Source of the DNA: Psychromonas sp. 14N.309.X.WAT.B.A12
GTDB taxonomy: Bacteria; Pseudomonadota; Gammaproteobacteria; Enterobacterales; Psychromonadaceae
Direction: 5' to 3'
Length of the DNA: 64,000 nucleotides
Assembly: GCF_030397575.1 (NCBI RefSeq)
Contig: NZ_JAPNXS010000012.1
Coordinates: 1 to 64,000, forward strand
Shown in pieces: positions 28,167-37,152 of the stretch (position 1 is the first letter of the stretch; each line of letters opens with the position of its first letter). The notes under the pieces are model-generated. The model was not told the origin of the DNA. It made no database searches and worked only from the letters and a program-made list of their open reading frames with translations. The translations under genes were made by a program, and so were the position numbers.

Positions 28167-29753
28167 TTATTTAACTGGCTTTTCAACTTCAGTTAACATG
28201 CCTTTCATTAAGCTTACACAACCAATCAGTAGGATTACTGTAAACGGTAGTGCTGCAATGATAGTGATAGATTGCAGTGCTTGGATAGATTGTGTACCAC
28301 CGATCCATAGCATCACCATCGCAATTAAACCTGAAATAATGGCCCATACTATTTTTTGCTTCATTGGCACTTCTAATTTACCACCAGCTGTCATGCTATC
28401 AATAACGATAGATCCAGAATCTAGAGTGGTTACGAAGAACACGACAATCAGTACAACAGCAATAACAGATAAGATGTCACCAATCGGGTAAGCATCTAAC
28501 ATGTAGAATAAGCTTAGTGACACATCTGTAATGCCTTGCTCTGCCCCTAGTAAACCGACCTTATCGATAATTTGATCAATGGCTACGCCACCAAATACTG
28601 ACATCCACAATGTAGTGACAACTGTAGGGATGACGAGTACACAAACCAAGAATTCACGGATAGTACGCCCTTTAGAAATACGTGCTACAAACATACCAAA
28701 GAACGGTGCGTATGCTACCCACCATGCCCAATAGAACACAGTCCAACCATGTAACCATGAGGTATCATCACGACCTGACGCTTGGCTTAATGGAACGATA
28801 TTTTTCACGTAACCAACCACTGCTGTTACTAGTGAATCAAGTACAGTAGTGAAGTTTAATACAGCGATTAAACCTAGGAAGATAAAAGCAATCACCATGT
28901 TAATGTTACTTAACAGCTTAACTCCGCCGTCCATCCCACGAGTCACCGATAAAATCGCTAAGCCCATGATCAATACAATAATAAACTGTTGTAGATATAA
29001 GCTATTTTCAAAACCAAATACATGGCTGATGCCACTCGCAGCTTGTGAACCACCTAAACCTAACGAGGTTGCTAGACCAAACAAGGTTACTAATACCGTC
29101 AGTACATCAATCACATCGCCCATCCAACCCCATACTCTATCGCCTAAAATAGGGTAGAACACAGAACGCATCGATAGTGGTAAACCTTTGTTATACACAA
29201 AATAAGCAAGGCATAATGCCGTCATGCCGTAGATTGCCCAAGCATGTAATCCCCAATGAAACGCCGTTGCGCCTAATGCAAGTTCACGACCTTCAGGCGT
29301 GAAAGGTGCAGCATTCAATGGTGTTCCATACCAGTTTGTATAGAAAGCCGTTGGTTCTGCTACCCCCCAGAAAATTAAACCAATGCCCATACCGGCAGCA
29401 AATAACATTGCAATCCATGAAGTGGTTGAATAATCCGTTGTCGCTTTATCTCCACCTAAGCGAATTTTACCTAAAGGGGAGAATGCGATGCCTACTGCAA
29501 ATAACAGTAAAATATTTGCTCCCCACATAAATAGGAAGTCGAAATTAGATAAAACAGCGCCTTTAATTGAGTCAATTGCAGCTTTTGCATCTGCTGGCTC
29601 TAACATTAATAGGGTAACGATAAAAAGAATTGATAAAGCTACTGAAGCAGTAAAAACGGTGTTGTGGACATCAAAGCCCCACTTATTAATATTGTCTTGG
29701 CCTACTTGATAATCAGTAGATTCTATACTGTATTTTTTAGATTTAAATTTCAT
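28167..29753 (-). CDS. BCCT family betaine/carnitine/choline transporter
   Basis: A sodium- or proton-coupled inner-membrane carrier of quaternary ammonium compounds, 528 aa, about 12 transmembrane segments. The family motif GMGIGLIFWGVAEP occurs near residues 120-133, with the aromatic cage segment WWVAYAPFFGMFVARISKGRT at about 330-350. The C-terminal tail is short, so osmotic activation of the BetP kind is less likely than substrate uptake for catabolism. It neighbours folD and the dimethylglycine catabolic cluster, which suggests glycine betaine or dimethylglycine as substrate. The exact substrate is an inference. Confidence 0.9.
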   Translation of the reverse strand: MKFKSKKYSIESTDYQVGQDNINKWGFDVHNTVFTASVALSILFIVTLLMLEPADAKAAIDSIKGAVLSNFDFLFMWGANILLLFAVGIAFSPLGKIRLGGDKATTDYSTTSWIAMLFAAGMGIGLIFWGVAEPTAFYTNWYGTPLNAAPFTPEGRELALGATAFHWGLHAWAIYGMTALCLAYFVYNKGLPLSMRSVFYPILGDRVWGWMGDVIDVLTVLVTLFGLATSLGLGGSQAASGISHVFGFENSLYLQQFIIVLIMGLAILSVTRGMDGGVKLLSNINMVIAFIFLGLIAVLNFTTVLDSLVTAVVGYVKNIVPLSQASGRDDTSWLHGWTVFYWAWWVAYAPFFGMFVARISKGRTIREFLVCVLVIPTVVTTLWMSVFGGVAIDQIIDKVGLLGAEQGITDVSLSLFYMLDAYPIGDILSVIAVVLIVVFFVTTLDSGSIVIDSMTAGGKLEVPMKQKIVWAIISGLIAMVMLWIGGTQSIQALQSITIIAALPFTVILLIGCVSLMKGMLTEVEKPVK

Positions 29754-30150
29754 AACTTCTGATATTTACCTACCCACATTAGTAAATAGAAACATCAGCT
29801 CCATATTAAATTAATACTTAAATTAGTTATTACGTACCACAAAGAGTGGTAACCAATCACTGTCGTTTTTTATTTTTAGACTATTATGCTTAATAATAAG
29901 CGCAGTATTCTAACATAAAAACTATTTGCACAACCGACTATCACAACATACTGATTTAATAGTAAATATACTCTTCTACCCCCAAATACCTGACCATTCT
30001 TAGCGCATCCCTGAGTTAAAATTACTGCTGAAACCCCTTTTATTGTTACATATAGGTAAAAATGAATTGCAAATCAGTAGCATTATCTTTTTTTTAAAAA
30101 AACATATACTAAATTTTAATTGATTATAAAACCAACAATAAGGAATAAAT
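29754..30150. other. divergent intergenic region, BCCT gene / folD
   Basis: About 400 bp of AT-rich DNA. TACCAC-N5-GTGGTA (29835-29851) is an inverted repeat about 82-98 bp before the BCCT start and may be an operator. AAGGA precedes folD as ribosome binding site. No gene is supported inside. Confidence 0.45.
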
Positions 30151-30993
30151 ATGACAGCAAAGTATATTGATGGAAAACTTATTTCCAAAACCGTTCGCTC
30201 TGAAGTTGCAGCATTAGTTAAAACACGTGCAGACAATGGTTTATCGATTCCGGGCTTGGCTGTTGTGTTAGTTGGACAAGATCCTGCTTCTCAGGTTTAT
30301 GTAAATAGTAAACGTAAAGCCTGTGAAGAAGTGGGTTTTACTTCTAAATCATACGATTTACCAGAAACCACCAGCGAAGCAGATTTATTATCGTTAGTTG
30401 ATGCACTAAATGATGATCCACAGATCAATGGTATTTTGGTGCAATTGCCGTTACCCGAAGGTATCGACACCACTAAAGTCATTGAACGTATTAAACCTGA
30501 AAAAGACGTTGATGGTTTTCATCCATACAATGTCGGTCGTCTTTGCCAGCGTATTCCAACATTACGCTCTTGCACGCCAAAAGGAGTGATGACGCTAATG
30601 GAGCGTTATGGTATTTCATTAAAAGGAAAACATGCGGTGATTGTTGGCGCGTCAAATATTGTCGGTCGCCCAATGAACATGGAGTTGCTACTAGCAGGTT
30701 GCACCACAACAGTTTGTCACCGATTTACCCAAAACTTACAAGGTTTTGTAGAGCAAGCAGATATTTTAGTCGTCGCAGTGGGTAAACCAGGTTTTATCTC
30801 AGGAGGTTGGATTAAACAAGGAGCCGTTGTGATCGATGTGGGTATCAACCGTTTGCCATCAGGTAAGTTAGTAGGAGATGTAGAGTTCGATATTGCAGAG
30901 CAAAGAGCGAGCTTTATTACACCCGTACCCGGTGGTGTTGGTCCAATGACAGTGGCAACTTTAATTGAAAATACTCTATTGGCTTGCCAATAA
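30151..30993 (+). CDS. folD: bifunctional methylene-THF dehydrogenase / cyclohydrolase FolD
   Basis: Interconverts 5,10-methylene-THF and 10-formyl-THF. The substrate-site segment [14 protein letters not shown] carries the conserved Tyr and catalytic Lys; QLPLPEGID and DKDVDGF-like [15 protein letters not shown] follow. The NADP site is [14 protein letters not shown], with the C-terminal signature [14 protein letters not shown]. 280 aa is standard. It stands directly before the regulator and dimethylglycine cluster, where its activity would oxidise methyl-derived methylene-THF. It is also a housekeeping gene in most bacteria, so the positional link alone does not prove dedication. Confidence 0.96.
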   Translation: MTAKYIDGKLISKTVRSEVAALVKTRADNGLSIPGLAVVLVGQDPASQVYVNSKRKACEEVGFTSKSYDLPETTSEADLLSLVDALNDDPQINGILVQLPLPEGIDTTKVIERIKPEKDVDGFHPYNVGRLCQRIPTLRSCTPKGVMTLMERYGISLKGKHAVIVGASNIVGRPMNMELLLAGCTTTVCHRFTQNLQGFVEQADILVVAVGKPGFISGGWIKQGAVVIDVGINRLPSGKLVGDVEFDIAEQRASFITPVPGGVGPMTVATLIENTLLACQ

Positions 30994-31006
30994 CCCCTTA
31001 TTATTC

Positions 31007-31041
31007 AAACCATCAAGTCAAAAATATTAACTTGATGGTTT
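31007..31041. terminator. bidirectional terminator between folD and the LacI-family gene
   Basis: AAACCATCAAGT (31007-31018) pairs perfectly with ACTTGATGGTTT (31030-31041), loop of 11. Short T-rich sequence follows on the plus strand. Confidence 0.8.
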
Positions 31042-31065
31042 TACTACCACTAACAATCAATAGGG

Positions 31066-32100
31066 TTAAGATTTAGGTGGCGGCGCGCAAGACTCTCTCA
31101 CCACTAACTCTGTTGTTAACGGTTGAGGCAAGGGAATATCTTCTCCATTTAATCGAGAAACTAAGTATTTAGCAGCAAGCATCCCCATCTGTTCCTGCGG
31201 CGTTCTAATAGTCGTTAACCTAGGAGTAATATTGGAGGCTAATGCCATGTCATCAAAACCAACGATCGACACTTCTTCTGGCACTTTAACCCCCATACTT
31301 TTCGCTTCAAAAATCACACCATAAGCAAAAGGTTCTGATCCACAGATAATGGCAGTAGGTTTATTAGCACGTGACATTAATAAACGAAAAGCTTCACGCC
31401 CCTCTTCAATGCCAAATTTAGCTTGTAATAAATAGTCATCAGATAAAGTCAGGTTTTCTTTTTCCAGTGTAGCTCTTACCCCTAACAAACGATTTAAAGC
31501 TCGATCATTATGCTCAGTGAAACCTGAAATCATCGCAAATTTAGTATGCCCAAGGTGTAATAAGTAACGAGTAAGATCCGCTGCGGCGGCTTGATTATTA
31601 AATCCAATACAAGGGTGTTCTCGATTTTCATCCACAGCCCAAGTCAATACATAAGGAATGTCTTTTGCCTTGAGTAAATCATAAAGACTTTTATCTCGAG
31701 ATTGACCAACTAATATCAACGCATCCATTCCATGCGAGACCATTTGCGTAATATGCTCATACTCTTTTTCTGGATTGTAGTTATTAGATGCCAACATCAT
31801 ATTGTAACCAGCAGTAGAAATTTGGTTTTGAAACACCTCTATAGTGCGGCCAAACAAGCTACTATCCAAAGAGGGAATCACTGCCCCTATCATTCTTGAA
31901 CGCTTCGACGCTAATGTGCGCGCTGCGGCATGTGGAACATAATTCAACTGTTTAATAGCCGCATCTATTTTTTGTTTAGTTCGGTCACTCACCACTGCGG
32001 GATCATTCAAATAACGCGACACAGTCACTGACGCAACACCCGCTGCAATTGCGACATCTTTCATAGTCGGATCACCCATCAAATTGCTATGCGCTTTCAT
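31066..32100 (-). CDS. LacI/GalR family transcriptional regulator
   Basis: A 344-aa repressor. The helix-turn-helix is at about 13-35 (MKDVAIAAGVASVTVSRYLND) and the hinge helix at about 55-65 (AARTLASKRSRMIG). A periplasmic-binding-protein-like effector domain fills the rest, with GFDDMALASNITPRLTTIR near residue 280 as family signature. GAGGA precedes the ATG at 32100. It is divergent from the dimethylglycine cluster, whose promoter region holds a cre-like LacI-type operator, so it is the likely regulator. The effector is unknown; dimethylglycine, betaine or a folate-linked metabolite would fit the context. Confidence 0.92.
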   Translation of the reverse strand: MKAHSNLMGDPTMKDVAIAAGVASVTVSRYLNDPAVVSDRTKQKIDAAIKQLNYVPHAAARTLASKRSRMIGAVIPSLDSSLFGRTIEVFQNQISTAGYNMMLASNNYNPEKEYEHITQMVSHGMDALILVGQSRDKSLYDLLKAKDIPYVLTWAVDENREHPCIGFNNQAAAADLTRYLLHLGHTKFAMISGFTEHNDRALNRLLGVRATLEKENLTLSDDYLLQAKFGIEEGREAFRLLMSRANKPTAIICGSEPFAYGVIFEAKSMGVKVPEEVSIVGFDDMALASNITPRLTTIRTPQEQMGMLAAKYLVSRLNGEDIPLPQPLTTELVVRESCAPPPKS

Positions 32101-32293
32101 ATCATCCTCAATATTTTTTTATGGCTAACCAACAACATGTGACAAGGTCGAAATAATAAGTCACAGCCTAACGCTCCCCGGCGCCATGCCTTGTTGTTGT
32201 TCAACAACGTAAACTAATTATATCACAAAATAAGCAAGCACTATTTTTATCATAACCCCCTATATATCTAATGTTAAAGAGATAGCCTCATTA

Positions 32294-32342
32294 TTGATCA
32301 TGGTCAATCATGGAGCGTTTTTTGGTCAAAACGTCACCAAAA
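32294..32342. promoter_or_regulatory. two operator-like inverted repeats between the LacI gene and the DMG cluster
   Basis: TTGATCATGGTCAA (32294-32307) is a palindrome with one mismatch. Adjacent TTTTGGT and ACCAAAA (32320-32326 with 32336-32342) are perfect 7-bp arms. Both lie in the 490-bp divergent region and could control the regulator gene, the catabolic cluster or both. Confidence 0.4.
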
Positions 32343-32481
32343 CTGTGCGTAACGGATCATTTATGTGATTTTATTCTTTATTTTTTTAAACTCACTTATC
32401 AGCTTAAGCTCATGTAAATCGGGCTTTAAAAATATTTTATCAATGAATTTAAAAAATCGGCACCAAGCTTGCAAAACACTA

Positions 32482-32500
32482 AAAATGGAAGCGCATTCAT
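32482..32500. promoter_or_regulatory. LacI-type operator upstream of the DMG cluster
   Basis: AAAATGGAAGCGCATTCAT contains TGGAAGCGCATTCA, matching 12 of 14 positions of the cre-type LacI/GalR consensus TGAAAGCGCTTTCA with a central CG. It lies about 92 bp before the first gene's ATG. The same 19 nt recur inside etfA at 39962-39980. Confidence 0.6.
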
Positions 32501-32591
32501 TTTGATTTTAATTAAGCTGAATCATCGTATTTGCCATGAACCTTACAAACAGAAACAAGAAAATTGATACCCATACTTTAGGAGAGTGTTT

Positions 32592-35021
32592 ATGAAATCG
32601 CATTACAAAGTTATCGTTATTGGTGGTGGTATTGGAGGATGTAGTACGCTTTATCATCTAACCCAAGAAGGATGTACAGATGTAGCCTTAATTGAACGTA
32701 ATGAATTAACATCAGGAACCACGTGGCATTCAGCAGCTCAAGTAACAAACTTTGGTGCAACACAGACGATGGTTGGCCTAAAAAGCCACAGTATTCAGCT
32801 TTATAAAAAACTAGCAGCCGATCCAGAGAACCCAATTAACTACCATCATGCATCAGGTGGTATTCGCCTAGCATCGACTCAAGAACACCTTGATGGTTAC
32901 AACCACTTCATTTCCCTAGCTAAAGGCATGGGTGTTGATTTTGAATTATTGAGCCCTGTTGAATGTGCCAAACGTCACCCATTAATCGAAACACATGAAT
33001 TAGTTGGTGGACTTTGGGATCCGCTAGATGGTGATATCGATCCAGCACAATTAACTCAAGCATTAGCACGTGAAGCGCGTAAGGCAGGTGCTGAAATATT
33101 CCGCCATAACCCGGTAGAAGATATTCACCAAAAAGAAGATGGTACTTGGGTGCTGCAAACTAAAAATGGCGAAGTAAGCTGTGACAAACTAGTTAATGCC
33201 GGTGGTTACCGTGTTAACGAGCTAGGTAAAATGTTAGGTATTGAGTACCCCGTTATCTCAATGGAACACATGTACTTCTTAACGGAGGCTATTCCAGAAA
33301 TTGAAGCGTTCGGTAAGCGTGTCCCGCTACTTCGTGACCCACTAGATGACTTCTACAGCCGTCAAGAGAAGAACGGTTTATTAGTAGGTATTTATGAACA
33401 ACGCTGTAAAACATGGGGGATGGATGGTATTGACCCTAACTTCGTAAATGCACTTTGTCCTGATGACTTAGACCGTTGTTTAGATAACATGGAACGTGTA
33501 TTTGAACGTATGCCATGTTTAGAAAGAACTGGTATCCACAGTATTGTAAATGGCCCAATCACTTACTCTGCAGATGGTAATCCTCTGGTTGGTAAAACAC
33601 CTGGTTTTGATAACCTTTACTCAATCATCGGCTTACGTGCTGGTTTAGGTGAAGGTGGTGGTCACGGTAAAATCCTAGCTGAAATCATCGTGCACGGTGA
33701 ATCTGAATGGGATACATGGTGTATTGACCCAGCTCGATTTACATCACATGCCAACACTGAGTTTACTGCTTTAAAATCTATTGAAGATTACCAAAACGAA
33801 TTTCGCTTCCACATGCCACATGAAGCACGTCCAGCCGGTCGTTTAGCTAAAACAACACCTATTTATACAACACTAAAAATGCAACACGCTGAATTTGGTG
33901 TAGTGAATGGTTGGGAGCGTGCGATGTTCTTTAAACCTGATGCAGATTACAAATTTGAACATAGCTTCCGGTTTACTGACACAGACAAGAAAATCGTGGC
34001 GAAAGAAGTGAAAGGTGTCACTGAAAACGTCGGTATCATGGAAGTAAATGGTTTCAATCGCTTTGAAATTAAAGGCCCTAAAGCAGCGGAATGGTTAGAC
34101 AGCCTAATGTGTTCAAATATTCCCAAAACGGTAGGTCGTATCGGTCTTTGTTACTTTTTAACTGAAAAAGGTAACGTATTAGGTGAAGCAACGATTGCCA
34201 AGCTATCTGAAGATACTTTCTGGTATGGCTCTGCAGCCGCTGCCGAATACAAAGATATGGACTGGTTACGTTCACACCTACCTGACGAAGGTGTTGAAAT
34301 CACTTCATTAACTAACACTCACACTATTCTATCGGTAACAGGTCCTAAATCACGTGACTTAATCGCTAGTTTATCTCCTCGTACAGATTGGTCTAACGAA
34401 GCTTTCCCATGGTTAACCACTAAATCGGTATACATAGGTCATGCACAAGCACAAGCACTGCGCGTGAGCTTCAGTGGTGAATTAGGTTGGGAGCTACATG
34501 TTCCAAACGAGCAATTACTACTAGCACATACACTATTAACTGAAGCAGGTGTTGACTACGGCCTTATTCCATTCGGTTCAATGGCACTAGAATCTATGCG
34601 TCTTGAGAAGGGCTACCGTCATTGGAAAGCCGATTTAATCACCGAATTTGACCCATTTGAAAGTGCACTAGATCGCTTCACTAAAATCAATAAAGAAGCA
34701 AACTTCCCAGGTAAAGCGGCACTACTTGCTAAGCAAGGCCAACCGATGCGTAAAAAGTTTGTAACCATCACTGTTGATTGTGATATCGCAGCGGCACACC
34801 CTGGTGACTCTATCTGTGTTGATGGAAAAGTAGTCGGTACCGTGACATCTGCTGCTTATGGTTACCGTGTAGAAAAGAACATTGTACTTGGCTTTATTGA
34901 CCCAGCTTATGCGGATGAAGGAAGCGAAGTAGATGTAGAAATCATAGGGACACCTTACCCAGCTGTTGTAGTGAGTGATTGTCTTTACGATCCAAAGAAC
35001 GAAAAAGTGAGAAGTAAATAA
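32592..35021 (+). CDS. dimethylglycine/sarcosine dehydrogenase-like flavoprotein with GcvT domain
   Basis: A FAD-dependent amine dehydrogenase of about 809 aa that oxidatively demethylates an N-methyl glycine and passes the methylene group to tetrahydrofolate. The N-terminal DAO domain has VIGGGIGGCSTLYHL (FAD) and SGTTWHSAAQV, in which the His is the usual covalent FAD site of DMGDH/SARDH. A FAO_M linker region follows at about 375-435, then a GcvT folate-binding domain (about 440-720) and its C-terminal barrel. I chose the ATG at 32592 because AGGAGAG precedes it; a GTG six bases earlier is possible. It leads the proXVW-etfBA-etfQO-purU cluster, so ETF is the expected electron acceptor. Dimethylglycine versus sarcosine cannot be decided from sequence. 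Confidence 0.88.
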   Translation: MKSHYKVIVIGGGIGGCSTLYHLTQEGCTDVALIERNELTSGTTWHSAAQVTNFGATQTMVGLKSHSIQLYKKLAADPENPINYHHASGGIRLASTQEHLDGYNHFISLAKGMGVDFELLSPVECAKRHPLIETHELVGGLWDPLDGDIDPAQLTQALAREARKAGAEIFRHNPVEDIHQKEDGTWVLQTKNGEVSCDKLVNAGGYRVNELGKMLGIEYPVISMEHMYFLTEAIPEIEAFGKRVPLLRDPLDDFYSRQEKNGLLVGIYEQRCKTWGMDGIDPNFVNALCPDDLDRCLDNMERVFERMPCLERTGIHSIVNGPITYSADGNPLVGKTPGFDNLYSIIGLRAGLGEGGGHGKILAEIIVHGESEWDTWCIDPARFTSHANTEFTALKSIEDYQNEFRFHMPHEARPAGRLAKTTPIYTTLKMQHAEFGVVNGWERAMFFKPDADYKFEHSFRFTDTDKKIVAKEVKGVTENVGIMEVNGFNRFEIKGPKAAEWLDSLMCSNIPKTVGRIGLCYFLTEKGNVLGEATIAKLSEDTFWYGSAAAAEYKDMDWLRSHLPDEGVEITSLTNTHTILSVTGPKSRDLIASLSPRTDWSNEAFPWLTTKSVYIGHAQAQALRVSFSGELGWELHVPNEQLLLAHTLLTEAGVDYGLIPFGSMALESMRLEKGYRHWKADLITEFDPFESALDRFTKINKEANFPGKAALLAKQGQPMRKKFVTITVDCDIAAAHPGDSICVDGKVVGTVTSAAYGYRVEKNIVLGFIDPAYADEGSEVDVEIIGTPYPAVVVSDCLYDPKNEKVRSK

Positions 35022-35051
35022 CTTAAATCAAACTATAACATGGAGAGTAAT

Positions 35052-36005
35052 ATGAAAAGGGTAACAAAATTATGCTTAGCAATATCACTAGGTTTAACGG
35101 GCGTTTCAGCACAATCAGCTGACCTTGTTTTAGGGGTGCCAAGTTGGCCATCAGCTGGGGTTACTTCGAATGTAATTAAAATCGTACTGGAAGAAAACTT
35201 AGGCTTAGATGTCGGTATGCAAAGCGGTACCAACCCCATTATTTGGGAAGCAATGGACCGAGGTTCAATGCAACTTCATCCTGAAGTTTGGTTACCCAAT
35301 CAACAAAATCTCTACCAGAAGTATGTGGTTGAAAACGGCACTGTTGTGAAAAATCAACATAGTGTTGAAGCTAAACAAGGGCTGTGTATTACTAAGGAGA
35401 TGTCAGATAAATACGATATTAAATCGATTTACGATCTGACTGATCCTGATAAATCAGCCTTATTAGATAGCGATGGCGATGGTGAAGGTGAGATTTGGGC
35501 TGGTGAACCTGGTGCAGCTTCAACTACTGTCGAAATAATCCGCGCTAAAAGCTATGGCTATGACCAAACTATTAAGTTAGTACAAGTGGATATTCCTGTT
35601 AACTTTGCTTCACTTGATGCAGCAGTGAAAGCCAAGAAACCTTATGTTTTCTCTTGTTACACACCACACTATGTCTTTGCTTTGTATGACATTGTGTTCT
35701 TAACAGAGCCAAAACATAACGACGCGACATGGAAAACAATCCAACCAACAAACGATCCAGATTGGTTAGCAAAATCCAATGCTGACTCAGGATGGCCAGT
35801 CACTTATGTGCAAATGCACTATGCAAAATCATTAGAAAAAGATCAGCCAGAAGCAGCTGAAATCTTGAAAAACTTCTCAATCACCTCTGACATTATGAGC
35901 GAATGGAGTTTTTCGGTGGTTGTTGGGAAAAAGTCACCAGCTAATGTTGCTGCAGAATGGGTCAAGAATAATCAAGATATCGTCAACACTTGGTTGGGCC
36001 TATAA
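35052..36005 (+). CDS. ProX/OpuAC-type substrate-binding protein for a betaine-like ligand
   Basis: A periplasmic binding protein of the glycine betaine/proline ABC family, about 317 aa. The start at 35052 follows GGAG and yields a clean Sec signal peptide (MKRVTKLCLAISLGLTGVSA, cut near AQSA). Mature features include VLGVPSWPSAGV, the aromatic-rich WEAMDRGSMQLHPEVWLP and WAGEPGAAST segments. The high Trp content fits a cation-pi cage for methylated amines. It is 30 bp after the dehydrogenase gene, so glycine betaine, dimethylglycine or sarcosine is the likely ligand. An ATG at 35040 is an alternative start. Confidence 0.88.
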   Translation: MKRVTKLCLAISLGLTGVSAQSADLVLGVPSWPSAGVTSNVIKIVLEENLGLDVGMQSGTNPIIWEAMDRGSMQLHPEVWLPNQQNLYQKYVVENGTVVKNQHSVEAKQGLCITKEMSDKYDIKSIYDLTDPDKSALLDSDGDGEGEIWAGEPGAASTTVEIIRAKSYGYDQTIKLVQVDIPVNFASLDAAVKAKKPYVFSCYTPHYVFALYDIVFLTEPKHNDATWKTIQPTNDPDWLAKSNADSGWPVTYVQMHYAKSLEKDQPEAAEILKNFSITSDIMSEWSFSVVVGKKSPANVAAEWVKNNQDIVNTWLGL

Positions 36006-36021
36006 CACCGAGTTGAACAAT

Positions 36022-36059
36022 GAGCTTCCCTTGCCTTTTTACCAGGAAAGGGAGTGCTC
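36022..36059 (+). other. intercistronic stem-loop between the binding protein and ATPase genes
   Basis: GAGCTTCCCTT (36022-36032) and AAGGGAGTGCTC (36048-36059) form an imperfect stem with an AT-rich loop, without a following T-run. Such structures after binding-protein genes often stabilise the upstream mRNA and give excess binding protein. Confidence 0.5.
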
Positions 36060-36104
36060 GAATGATTCATATTTCTAAAACCTTAACAATAGGTACGGCT
36101 TAGT

Positions 36105-37151
36105 ATGACAACAGATGTAATTCAATTAGAAAATGTATGGAAAATATTTGGTGATAGAGCCGAAGAAGCAATGGAAGCAGTCAAAAGTGAAGGCTTAGAT
36201 AAAGCCACTGTCCTTGAACGATTTGGTTGTGTAGTCGGTATTGCAGATGTTTCATTCAAAGTAGCTCGTAGTGAGATTTTTTGCATTATGGGGCTTTCAG
36301 GTAGTGGCAAGTCCACACTTATCCGCCACCTTAACCGCTTAATTGAACCTTCAGCAGGTCTGGTTAAAGTACTCGACCAAGATATGTCTGCATTATCACC
36401 TAATGCACTACGAGAAACTCGTGCTAAAGATATAGGTATGGTATTTCAGCACATGGCCTTATTACCACACCGTACGGTTGCTGATAACGTAGCATTTCCG
36501 TTGGAAGTACAAGGGTTGCCTAAAGCACAACGTTGGGAAACCTCATTACACGCTTTATCACTGGTTAACTTAACCGGTTATGAATATCGACTGCCTCATC
36601 AACTATCCGGTGGTATGCAGCAACGTGTTGGTTTAGCCCGAGCACTAGCTAGCGACCCAGAAGTGTTATTGATGGATGAACCCTTTAGTGCACTCGACCC
36701 ATTAATCCGCCATGAATTACAAAACCAATTCGTACAACTAACTAAAAACTTACAAAAAACCACCGTATTCATTACCCATGATTTAGACGAAGCGATCCGC
36801 ATTGGTGACCGTATTGCCATCATGAAAGATGGATGCTTGATTCAAATAGGCACACCAGAAGAGATTGTGATGCAACCTGCAGACGAATATGTCGCAGACT
36901 TTGTAAAAGGCATCTCTAACCTCAAATTAATCAATGCTCATTCCATTATGCTAGCGATTAACGATACGACATTACCTAGTTCCATTGATAAAACAGCCGC
37001 ACTGCGTGCAGATGAAAATACTAGCCTAGAAGCATTAATCGACCTCTCTGTCACCACTACATTACCTATCATAGTTACTAATGATACGGGTCAAGATATA
37101 GGTGTGATCAGCAAAGATACCCTGCTTAAAGGCATTAAGGGAGAAGAATAA
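36105..37151 (+). CDS. ProV/OpuAA-type ABC transporter ATP-binding protein
   Basis: ATPase of a quaternary-amine importer, 348 aa. Walker A MGLSGSGKST (about 62-71), Q-loop GMVFQHMALLPHRTV, signature LSGGMQQRVGLARAL, Walker B VLLMDEPFSALD and H-loop FITHDLDEA. After the ATPase core (about 270) there is a short C-terminal region that could be a reduced CBS-like sensor. The N-terminus contains the ProV-type extension before the first strand. It ends 1 bp before the permease gene, so the two are coupled. Confidence 0.92.
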   Translation: MTTDVIQLENVWKIFGDRAEEAMEAVKSEGLDKATVLERFGCVVGIADVSFKVARSEIFCIMGLSGSGKSTLIRHLNRLIEPSAGLVKVLDQDMSALSPNALRETRAKDIGMVFQHMALLPHRTVADNVAFPLEVQGLPKAQRWETSLHALSLVNLTGYEYRLPHQLSGGMQQRVGLARALASDPEVLLMDEPFSALDPLIRHELQNQFVQLTKNLQKTTVFITHDLDEAIRIGDRIAIMKDGCLIQIGTPEEIVMQPADEYVADFVKGISNLKLINAHSIMLAINDTTLPSSIDKTAALRADENTSLEALIDLSVTTTLPIIVTNDTGQDIGVISKDTLLKGIKGEE

Positions 37152-37152
37152 T

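Noticed and set aside
30000-30236. 78-codon minus-strand ORF overlapping the folD start
   Set aside because: Antisense shadow of folD and AT-rich intergenic sequence without coding signs.
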